Shown one piece after another: positions 1 through 6,248 of a DNA stretch of 6,248 nt. The stretch's first letter is position 1; every line of letters begins with the position of its first letter. Source of the DNA: Verrucomicrobiales bacterium (lineage in GTDB: Bacteria; Verrucomicrobiota; Verrucomicrobiia; Verrucomicrobiales; Verrucomicrobiaceae); the NCBI GenBank assembly GCA_003506995.1, contig DNXB01000621.1, positions 1 through 6,248 of the forward strand. The letters run 5' to 3'. A program made the translations under genes and the position numbers. The notes below the pieces were generated by a model, which ran no database searches, was not told the origin of the DNA, and saw nothing but the letters and a program-made list of their open reading frames with translations.

Positions 1-23
1 GGTTGTTTGTCTGGATCAAATCA

Positions 24-1082
24 TCAGAGGCCCGCGAGCACCTCGCTGAGCTTCACCTCGCGTCCGAGTTCGAGGGAACGTTTGGCGGCTTCTAGCGCTG
101 CGATGACCTCGACTTCCTCCTCGATGGGCACGCTCTCCTTGCCGGTGATGACGAGATCGAGGAAGGCCTCCAGCAGGTAGGCGTAAAGATTCGTCAAGTC
201 GGGCGTGACCGTGCGCCAGCCCTTCTCGCCGTAGAGATTGATCTGGTAACCGCCGCGCATCACTTCCTTCTCGGCGACCATAAGCACGACATCGCGCTTC
301 TCGCCGAAGCGCAGTCGTGCGATGTTCGCGCCGGGCTTGCCGACATTGATGGCGCTCACGGCTCCTTTGCCGAGCACGGCGTAGGCCATCGAGAGCGCGT
401 GGATGCCGTAATAGACGAGTTCGTTGCCGCAAATGACGCTCGCCAGATGCACCTCGCCGAGTTGCGGCAGTTCGTTGCGCAGCTTGATGATGTCGGGCAC
501 AAAACGCAGGCTGCTGGCGGACATGAAGCGCGTCTTCGTCTCGCGTGCGAGCTTCGCTACGGCGGCGGCCTCGCGCGCGGTCATGGCCAGCGGTTTGTCG
601 CAGAAGGTGGGCACGCCTTTGCGCAGAGCGTGTTCCGCATATTTCCACTGCGCGCCGCTGCCGTCATCGACGATGAGCACGGCATCGACGCCGTCGCAGC
701 ACTGCTCCGGCGTGTCGGTCACGGTCTCGATGCCGCAGACATCCGCCAATGCGCGTGCGGCGGCTTTGTCCGTGTCCCAAATCTTCACCACGCGTGCGCC
801 TTCGAGTCTGCGGCCAGATTTGACAAAGGTGCCTTTGAGTTGCTTCGCCTTCTCCTCATCCCAACCGTTGAACGTCGTGGAAAAAGCGGTGCCGTGATGC
901 GAGCCGGGCATGCGAGCAGCGGCAGGGTTGTTGTAAGTGGGCGCATACGTTGCAGCGGAAATGATGCCGAGTTTCAACGGCGCTGATTGGGCACGTCCGA
1001 TGATCGGAACTCCGGCCATCGACGCAGCAAGCGTGGCGGCGGAGCGGGTGACGAACGTGCGGCGGTCGAGTGGTGGGTTCAT
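24..1082 (-). CDS. Tat-exported Gfo/Idh/MocA-family oxidoreductase (DKP subgroup)
   Basis: Predicted 352-aa sugar- or polyol-type dehydrogenase of the Gfo/Idh/MocA superfamily, probably folded in the cytoplasm with a nucleotide cofactor and then exported. Seen: the N-terminus has a twin-arginine motif (DRRTFV, R7-R8), an Ala-rich hydrophobic stretch and a plausible cleavage site near A31-Q-S33. A Rossmann-like region follows (about 35-165). The family's EKP motif appears as C-DKP-LA (residues 161-165, K163 the expected catalytic lysine), then SASSLRF (188-194) and YYGIH (224-228), where H228 is a candidate second catalytic residue. The C-terminal half (about 205-352) fits the family's alpha/beta substrate domain. 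Odd: the first Rossmann loop reads GIISAATYAP instead of GxGxxG. From memory, a PVC subgroup with a similarly altered loop, DKP and SSSLRF exists. The ATG is 13 bases after the preceding gene's stop, without a clear Shine-Dalgarno sequence. The gene ends in a tandem TGATGA. Family certain; substrate unknown. Confidence 0.9.
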   Translation of the reverse strand: MNPPLDRRTFVTRSAATLAASMAGVPIIGRAQSAPLKLGIISAATYAPTYNNPAAARMPGSHHGTAFSTTFNGWDEEKAKQLKGTFVKSGRRLEGARVVKIWDTDKAAARALADVCGIETVTDTPEQCCDGVDAVLIVDDGSGAQWKYAEHALRKGVPTFCDKPLAMTAREAAAVAKLARETKTRFMSASSLRFVPDIIKLRNELPQLGEVHLASVICGNELVYYGIHALSMAYAVLGKGAVSAINVGKPGANIARLRFGEKRDVVLMVAEKEVMRGGYQINLYGEKGWRTVTPDLTNLYAYLLEAFLDLVITGKESVPIEEEVEVIAALEAAKRSLELGREVKLSEVLAGL

Positions 1083-1095
1083 GGTGATGTGGATT

Positions 1096-4000
1096 TTACT
1101 TGGTGATCGGATGCGAGATGCGCAGGTAGGCGAAGAAATCGCGGAGCTGCTGCTCGCTCAGGCCTTCGAGCATGCCCTCGGGCATGAGGCTGCGGCCCAT
1201 GGGCTGCACGGTCTTGATGTCCTGCGCGCCGAGGGTCACGTCCTGGCCGTCGAGCCCGCGCAACACGGTCACTTGGTTGTCGCGATCCACCTGGAAGCCG
1301 CCGATGCTGCGGCCGTCTTTCGTCTCCACGGTGATGAACTGGAAGCCTTCGCGAATTTCGGCGTTGGGATTCACGATGCTGATGAGCATGGTTCCGAGAT
1401 TGTCGCGCTGGTAGGTGGTGAGTTCGGGGCCGATGTTGCCGCCTTTGAAGAAGAGTTTGTGACAGCTCGCGCAGCGCTGCATGAAGGTGGTCTCGCCTTG
1501 ATATGGATTGCCAGCGCCGCGCGTCAAAGCCGTCTCGACCTCCGCGAGCTTCTTCTTGAAGTCGTAGCCAGTGGTCGTCGCCTTCGGAAAAAGTTTCGCC
1601 GCAGCATCGCTGATCGCCTTGTCTCGATTCATGCGCAGGTGATCCGCGATGTCGCCCGGCACAAGCGAGAGGCTCAACTTCCCCGACTGCAATTCCGCCA
1701 TGAGCGCTTGCGTCCATCTTACACGGCTGGAGAGCAGGGTTAATGCGGCCGCACGCGCTTCTTCGGGCAGTTTCGGCAAAGCCTCCAGCGTGCCGGCGGC
1801 GATGCTGTCCTGGTCATACGCACCGAGCGAGGCAAACGCGGCCTTGCGCAGTTCGACACTGCGATCAGTCGTGGCGGCCTTCAGCAGCACGGGCACGGCA
1901 TCGGCGCTGCGCACTTCGCCGAAGCTGCGGGCGTAGAGCAGGCGGTCTTCGGGTTTCGCCTTCGCATCGGCCACGATGGCGAGCGCTTCCCTCACTGCGG
2001 AGGCATCACCTTGCCGCAGTCGAATCGCGAGCGAAGCTCCGCCGGACGATGCCATCGCGGTGATCAATTCCTCTGGCAAGCCGGTCATGGCACGTCCGCG
2101 AAACGCCTCTTCAAATCCCTTCAGCAACTGTGTCGCCTGCTCCTTGCCGGGCGCTAGCTTCAGCAGTTGCGCGACAAGCAGCAGTTCCTGCCGCTTCCCA
2201 TCTACGGCGAAACGGCGCACGACACGCGGCAGCACCTGTTGCATCACCAGTGGCTCGTCCCACAGCGTGCGAGCTTTGAAAAACTCCATCACCTCGCTTG
2301 TGGCAGATGGGATGTGCGCCTCGAACACCCACCAGCAGAGCAGCGGGATGTAGGGATCGTTCACATCCTCGTCATGTCCCATCACGGCAGCGACGAGCGG
2401 AAACGCCTGCACATCGGCGAGACGGCGAGCGGTGCAGGCGAACTGCGAGCGCACCTCCGCATCCTTCTCCGCCGCGGCCTGCGCGACGAGCGTGTCGAAC
2501 ACATTGGTAGGCAGCAATTGCGCTTCCTTCCGCGCGGGCGGCAGGCCGAGATTGCGGTTGATGCCGTATTCATCTCCGAGCAGGCGCGCGGCCCACGAGC
2601 GCACGGATGGATTCACATGTTTCAGCGCGAGCACCGCCGTGGCATCGTCGAGTCCGCTGGATTGATGCAGCGCCCACAGAGCATTGAACGCGCCGAGGCC
2701 GGTGTCTTTCGCAATGACTTCCTTCAACGCGGGGGCGGCCTTCGGATCCTTGCGCTCGCCTAGCAAACGCGCGGCGGTGTGGCGATGCCATTTGTTGGGA
2801 TGGCCGAGCAGCGCGATGAGTTGTTCCGTGCTCTTCGCCGCGAGATTGATGTCCGTCTCAAGCTTCGCGTCCTTGCCCGCGATGCGGTAGATGCGGCCCG
2901 TCGTCGGATCGATCTGGTTCTGATAGTGCTGGCCGTGCGCGATGTAGAACTCGTACATGTCCGAGACGTAGATCGAGCCGTCGGGCGCGTTGGCGATATA
3001 GACGGGGCGGAACGCGGCATCGCTGCTCTTCACCACCACGCCGTGATCCTTCGTGTCAAACGTCGAGCCGCGCGGCATCCGCCGGCTGGCAATGACCTCA
3101 TTGTGCAGCGGATCAATGGAGAAAAGCATGCCTGCGAGCTTCGGCGGCATCGCGCTGCCATCGGCGAACGCGCCAAAGTGCGTGAAGCGCACGACGGGAT
3201 CGGTCGTTGCCATCATCGGCAGATCGCCGAACGCATACGGATTGCGCGGCGGGCCGAATTTGCCTGGCGTGACGCCCTGCATGAGATAAAAGCCGCCCTG
3301 TATGTAATGCCAGCCGCGCGTGTTGCCGCCATTGTGGCCGGAGTACACACGGCCCTGCGCGTCGAACTCGACGCCAAACGTGTTGCCCCCGCCTTCGGCG
3401 AAGATTTCAAATGCGCGCGTCTCCGGGTGATAGCGCCAGACCATGCAGCCTTCGAAGTGCGCTCCCGGCGAGTCAGGCGCATCGAGTCCGGGCCTGCGCA
3501 CACGGCAGGACGTGCCGCTGCCCTGGCAGCCGTAGAGCCAGCCGTCCGGGCCCCACACGAGGCCGTTCGCCTGCGCGTGCGTGTCTTCAAATCCGAAGCC
3601 GGAGAGATGCGTCACCGGCGGTCCGTCGGGAACGTCGTCGCCGTCTTTGTCTGGATAGAAAAGAAGATACGGCACATGCATCACCCACACACCGCCGTGA
3701 CCGCGCACCGCGGCATTGGCCATGTTCAGTCCGTCCACGAAGACCTTGTGCTTGTCGTAAACGCCGTCGCCATCCGTGTCCTCGTGCACCGAGATGATGT
3801 CCGCGCCGCGAACATGATTTGGTGGCGCGGCGGGCACCTTGTCATAGACCGCGCGGTAATATTTGTCGCGGCTCAGCATCGTCAGGCCCGCCGGATACGG
3901 ATACTGCCGCGTCTGCGCCACCCAGATGCGCCCGCGCTCGTCGAAGCTGAAATGAAACGGCTGCGCGATCTGCGGGTCGCTCAAGACAAGCTCAGTCTTG

Positions 4001-4626
4001 AGACCATCGAAGGCGTTCATCTTTGCGGCAGACTCCTTCGGTGGCAGGCTCGGTCCATGCACCTGCTCGGTGCGACCGAGCACACGCTGCGACTCGTGAA
4101 AACTGTCGAACGCGGCGCGCGCGGGTTTTTGCGTGAGCGCACCGCCCGGCTTGTAATCGTCACCAGCGCGGAACTCCCACTCGCCCTCGAAAATGCACTC
4201 CTGCTCGTAGTTCATGATGAAGGGCGCATCGCCGAGGAATCCGCCCGGGCCGGACGGCACATGCATGCGAATGGCGACCTCGTTCCACTCACCTTTGCGC
4301 AGCGTGCCGACGGGAACCTTGTGACGAAACAACGTGCTGCCCGCGCTCTGGTAGGCTGGCGGGAATGCGCCACCAGTGCCTATCTTCTTCCCGTTCACCC
4401 ACACTTCATGCGCGCCCGTGAGATCGCGGATGTTCACGCCGACGGATTCTTCAAACAAGTTGCGCTCGTGCTTGAGGAAGAAGCTGTCATGCACCTTCAC
4501 CCACGCGCGCAGCCAGGCGGTGCCGGTGAAGTCGAATTTATCAGGCACGCGCGCGGTTTGCCAGTCGGCGGCTTCTGCTCCGGCGATGAGAGTCAGCGAC
4601 AGGATGAGGCGGAGCAGAGTCTTCAT
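1096..4626 (-). CDS. PVC-type exported propeller/HEAT/cytochrome c protein with N-terminal jelly-roll domain
   Basis: Predicted 1176-aa exported redox protein. Seen, in order: Sec signal peptide (1-20, cleavage after AEAA). A galactose-binding-like jelly roll follows (about 21-155) with HEVWVNGKKIG (73-83) and a closing EGEWEFRAG, resembling the accessory domains of GH2 enzymes and sialate O-acetylesterases. A linker with PPKESAAKM leads into a TIGR02604-type beta-propeller (about 207-585), related to soluble sugar/sorbosone dehydrogenases, with two Asp-rich DxDGD loops (283-291, 326-334). A HEAT-like helical region spans about 600-1010. A TIGR02603-type cytochrome domain (about 1040-1176) has heme motif CASCH (1052-1056) and a candidate axial Met in LMPEGM (M1148, alternatively M1152). 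Start: the frame stays open upstream to a TTG at 4662, but that would overlap the preceding gene. ATG 4626 immediately precedes a good signal peptide, so it is preferred. The upstream gap is 25 bases without a clear Shine-Dalgarno. Electron transfer from carbohydrate oxidation is inferred; the substrate and any propeller cofactor are unknown. Confidence 0.92.
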   Translation of the reverse strand: MKTLLRLILSLTLIAGAEAADWQTARVPDKFDFTGTAWLRAWVKVHDSFFLKHERNLFEESVGVNIRDLTGAHEVWVNGKKIGTGGAFPPAYQSAGSTLFRHKVPVGTLRKGEWNEVAIRMHVPSGPGGFLGDAPFIMNYEQECIFEGEWEFRAGDDYKPGGALTQKPARAAFDSFHESQRVLGRTEQVHGPSLPPKESAAKMNAFDGLKTELVLSDPQIAQPFHFSFDERGRIWVAQTRQYPYPAGLTMLSRDKYYRAVYDKVPAAPPNHVRGADIISVHEDTDGDGVYDKHKVFVDGLNMANAAVRGHGGVWVMHVPYLLFYPDKDGDDVPDGPPVTHLSGFGFEDTHAQANGLVWGPDGWLYGCQGSGTSCRVRRPGLDAPDSPGAHFEGCMVWRYHPETRAFEIFAEGGGNTFGVEFDAQGRVYSGHNGGNTRGWHYIQGGFYLMQGVTPGKFGPPRNPYAFGDLPMMATTDPVVRFTHFGAFADGSAMPPKLAGMLFSIDPLHNEVIASRRMPRGSTFDTKDHGVVVKSSDAAFRPVYIANAPDGSIYVSDMYEFYIAHGQHYQNQIDPTTGRIYRIAGKDAKLETDINLAAKSTEQLIALLGHPNKWHRHTAARLLGERKDPKAAPALKEVIAKDTGLGAFNALWALHQSSGLDDATAVLALKHVNPSVRSWAARLLGDEYGINRNLGLPPARKEAQLLPTNVFDTLVAQAAAEKDAEVRSQFACTARRLADVQAFPLVAAVMGHDEDVNDPYIPLLCWWVFEAHIPSATSEVMEFFKARTLWDEPLVMQQVLPRVVRRFAVDGKRQELLLVAQLLKLAPGKEQATQLLKGFEEAFRGRAMTGLPEELITAMASSGGASLAIRLRQGDASAVREALAIVADAKAKPEDRLLYARSFGEVRSADAVPVLLKAATTDRSVELRKAAFASLGAYDQDSIAAGTLEALPKLPEEARAAALTLLSSRVRWTQALMAELQSGKLSLSLVPGDIADHLRMNRDKAISDAAAKLFPKATTTGYDFKKKLAEVETALTRGAGNPYQGETTFMQRCASCHKLFFKGGNIGPELTTYQRDNLGTMLISIVNPNAEIREGFQFITVETKDGRSIGGFQVDRDNQVTVLRGLDGQDVTLGAQDIKTVQPMGRSLMPEGMLEGLSEQQLRDFFAYLRISHPITK

Positions 4627-4651
4627 AATAAGATGTGTCCAGAAATGCAGG

Positions 4652-5758
4652 CTACTTCCCAACTACAGGCCGGCCCAGGCAGATGCGAAATCCGTCGCGT
4701 GAGTCCGAATAGGTCACATCCCGAATTCCCAACCGGACGGCACAGCGCGCATTTCCCGGAACATCAAAGTAATTACCACCCCGGCAGACAGGTCGCGTTA
4801 CGCTGAGTTGTTCAGCGTTCTCATAATAGACCTCCTCATGCCCGCCCTTCGGATCGAAGTGATCGATGACAAACTCCCACACGCCACCGCACATGTCGGC
4901 CAGGCCGAAACCGTTCCGGCCCTTTTCGCCGTAGTGGTCCACGGGAGAGACAAATGAAAAGCCGTCGCTCCACGGCACCTTGGCGAGCGGCCATGCTTTC
5001 GTGCGTCCGGGCAGGACATCCATGCTGGAGATGTTCAGCCTGCCTTCGCCGTCCTCGATCTCATTCCCCCACCAGAAATAGCGGCTCTCCTTGCTGCCGC
5101 CGCGGCAGCCATACTCCCACTCGGCCTCCGTGGGCAGCCGATATTCCAAACCCTCCGTTAGCCGGCCCGCCTTGCGTTCCTGTTGTGTCAGCCATTGGCA
5201 AAACGCCTTCATGTCGTTGTAGCTCACGCTCACGACTGGATAGACGTCCTTGTTCGGAAACCCCCAGTTCGGATCGCGCCAGCTCTTGCCCTTCATGGAC
5301 TTCCACGGATGCACCACCTTGGTCGTCAGGTGATAGCCGTTCCATTCGGGATCGAACACCTGTGTCTCTCCGCCGGGTTTCTCGGCATCGGTCACAAAAC
5401 CGGACTCTTCCACAAATCGCCGGAACTGCCCGACGCTCACCTCCGTGCGGCCCATCCAGAAGCCGTTCTTCACGCGCGTCAATCGCGGCTGCTCACCCTC
5501 GAACGACTCGCGTGTCGTCCCCGGCTGCGCACCGCCTTCGATGCCGGTGGCCCACTGCTTCTCCTCCGGGGTGCTGCCCATCATGAATTCGCCCGGCGGG
5601 ATGAAGATGACCTCCAGCATCACGCCACCACCGAGGTCCGCTCGTTTCGCCTCACCCTTGGCCGGTTCGGCGGCATGAGGCGCCAAGAAGGACAAGAAGA
5701 GACTGCAAACGGCAATCGTGAACGTCCGAGCGGAAGAGAGGCGGTGATTCAGTTTCAT
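4652..5758 (-). CDS. Secreted SUMF1/FGE-fold protein, probably not a formylglycine-generating enzyme
   Basis: Predicted 368-aa exported protein with one FGE-sulfatase (SUMF1, PF03781-type) domain. Seen: an N-terminal signal peptide (about 1-30, hydrophobic core TIAVCSLFLSFLA, cleavage near HAA-EP). The domain then runs nearly to the C-terminus: FIPPGEFMMGS (52-62), FWMGRTEVSVGQF (100-112), YPVVSVSYNDMKAFCQWL (173-190), YRLPTEAEWEY (206-216), NGFGLADMCGGVWEF (282-296), CRGGNYF (325-331) and a closing DGFRICL (355-361). Known: true FGEs oxidise a sulfatase cysteine using a cysteine pair spaced CxxxxC just after the RGG motif. Here those positions hold D332 and A337; the only nearby cysteine is C339. 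The usual GNVWEW is also altered to GGVWEF. Inferred: a binding, structural or otherwise repurposed FGE-fold protein, common in PVC genomes. C18 does not make a convincing lipobox (IAVC). It starts 13 bases after the upstream oxidoreductase, with no clear Shine-Dalgarno. Family sure, role unknown. Confidence 0.9.
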   Translation of the reverse strand: MKLNHRLSSARTFTIAVCSLFLSFLAPHAAEPAKGEAKRADLGGGVMLEVIFIPPGEFMMGSTPEEKQWATGIEGGAQPGTTRESFEGEQPRLTRVKNGFWMGRTEVSVGQFRRFVEESGFVTDAEKPGGETQVFDPEWNGYHLTTKVVHPWKSMKGKSWRDPNWGFPNKDVYPVVSVSYNDMKAFCQWLTQQERKAGRLTEGLEYRLPTEAEWEYGCRGGSKESRYFWWGNEIEDGEGRLNISSMDVLPGRTKAWPLAKVPWSDGFSFVSPVDHYGEKGRNGFGLADMCGGVWEFVIDHFDPKGGHEEVYYENAEQLSVTRPVCRGGNYFDVPGNARCAVRLGIRDVTYSDSRDGFRICLGRPVVGK

Positions 5759-5771
5759 GGGCGTTTAGTTT

Positions 5772-6248
5772 TCAAATTTTCACCACCTGGCCCGTGCGGG
5801 CGGATTCCTCGGCGGCGAGGCAGGCGCGCACGGCCTCGCGCGATTCCTCGGGCGTGATGACGGTGGGCTTCTCACCCGTGGCGACGCAGTTCACGAAATA
5901 GGCGAGTTCATCGCGCAAGGCTCCGCGCAGTTGGCCGTGGATCGTGGGCCAGTAGGTCGTGTCCGGGCAACGGGTGCCCTTGCTGTCCACGATCATGAGG
6001 TTGGGATGCGTGTCGTGGATGGAGATGGAGCCCTCCGTGCCGACAATTTCGAGACGCTCGTCGATTTGAAACGGCGTGGTGTCCGGCAGGCACCACACGG
6101 ACTCCAAAATGCACGACGCGCCGCTCTCCAAGCGATACATGACGTGACCGAGGTCGGGATTGGCGTGCTGGCGGAACTGCACCGTCTGCGCGTACGCTGA
6201 CACGGCGCGTGAGCCGCTGAACCAGAACATCAAGTCGGTGTCATGCAC
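5772..6248 (-). CDS. Gfo/Idh/MocA-family oxidoreductase, C-terminal part (5' end outside window)
   Basis: The last 159 codons (including stop TGA) of an oxidoreductase whose N-terminal NAD(P)-binding domain lies beyond the window edge. The GTG at the very edge is an internal codon, not a start. Seen: the fragment opens with VHDTDLMFWFSG, matching the family's conserved HxxD segment in which the His and the second Asp commonly line the active site. It continues through the C-terminal beta-sheet domain, with RLEIVGTEGSISI typical of the family, to the usual C-terminal helix (LRDELAYFVNCVATGEKP, then TPEESREAV). It ends VVKI. This sequence differs clearly from the second Gfo/Idh/MocA gene at the other end of the block, so the two are not recent duplicates. 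Export cannot be judged because the N-terminus is missing. Substrate unknown; myo-inositol- or sugar-type dehydrogenase chemistry is a family-level expectation. It is the first visible gene of the probable operon, and any promoter lies upstream, outside the window. Confidence 0.88.
   Translation of the reverse strand: MHDTDLMFWFSGSRAVSAYAQTVQFRQHANPDLGHVMYRLESGASCILESVWCLPDTTPFQIDERLEIVGTEGSISIHDTHPNLMIVDSKGTRCPDTTYWPTIHGQLRGALRDELAYFVNCVATGEKPTVITPEESREAVRACLAAEESARTGQVVKI

Noticed and set aside
1..24. Possible start of a further downstream gene at the ATG overlapping the tandem stop
   Set aside because: That frame reads ATG ATT TGA and stops at once. The remaining 20 or so bases show neither a coding signal nor a hairpin terminator.
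937..1743. A 268-codon open frame on the plus strand
   Set aside because: It is antisense to the start of the Tat oxidoreductase and to the cytochrome domain of the heme protein. It has a low-complexity Ala/Glu/His-rich translation and no motif, consistent with a compositional shadow.
3980..4002. Perfect 8-base inverted repeat with a 7-base loop (ctcaagac / gtcttgag)
   Set aside because: It lies inside the coding sequence at the start of the propeller domain. Roughly one such repeat is expected by chance in a window this size, and no T-run follows it on the transcribed strand.
4627..4662. Upstream TTG start (4662) for the heme protein, adding 12 residues
   Set aside because: It would overlap the end of the SUMF1-fold gene and bury the signal peptide behind a polar extension. 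ATG at 4626 gives a standard Sec signal peptide directly.
2779..4806. A 675-codon open frame on the plus strand, opposite the large heme-protein gene
   Set aside because: It lies almost wholly antisense to a gene with clear domains. Its translation is rich in Arg, Ala, His and Val with no recognisable motif, and GC-rich codon bias commonly leaves such antisense frames open.
4652..5758. Annotating the SUMF1-fold protein as a sulfatase-maturing enzyme
   Set aside because: The required cysteine pair is not at its expected positions, and no sulfatase gene is visible in the window.

Overview
The window is a compact block of four genes, all on the minus strand. They are read from position 6248 down to position 24, with gaps of only 13, 25 and 13 bases, so they look like one operon. 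The base composition is GC-rich. The largest gene encodes a protein built like the 'PVC-type' heme-binding proteins (TIGR02604 'Piru_Ver_Nterm' plus TIGR02603 'CxxCH'), which are typical of Planctomycetota and Verrucomicrobiota. With two Gfo/Idh/MocA oxidoreductases and an exported SUMF1/FGE-fold protein alongside, the source is most likely a verrucomicrobial or planctomycete genome. I lean to Verrucomicrobiota, but this is inferred from family knowledge only.

Layout in transcription order: (1) 6248-5772, the C-terminal part of a Gfo/Idh/MocA-family oxidoreductase whose start lies outside the window. (2) 5758-4652, a secreted SUMF1/FGE-domain protein of 368 aa in which the catalytic cysteine pair of true formylglycine-generating enzymes is absent. 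(3) 4626-1096, a 1176-aa exported multidomain protein: signal peptide, galactose-binding-like jelly roll, beta-propeller of the soluble sugar-dehydrogenase type, HEAT-like helical region, and a C-terminal mono-heme cytochrome c domain. (4) 1082-24, a second Gfo/Idh/MocA protein of 352 aa with a Tat signal, a DKP motif in place of EKP, and no classical GxGxxG loop. Positions 1-23 show nothing recognisable, and no intergenic stretch is long enough to hide another gene. No RNA genes, mobile elements, CRISPR arrays or convincing terminators were seen.

Working model (inference): three of the four products carry export signals. The operon may encode an envelope-located oxidation of a sugar or glycoside. 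The propeller/cytochrome protein could oxidise or bind a carbohydrate and pass electrons to the respiratory chain. The Gfo/Idh/MocA proteins could do related sugar redox chemistry, and the SUMF1-fold protein could play a binding or structural role. Loci with this gene content are common in PVC genomes but poorly characterised. I see an under-described system here, not a clearly unprecedented one.
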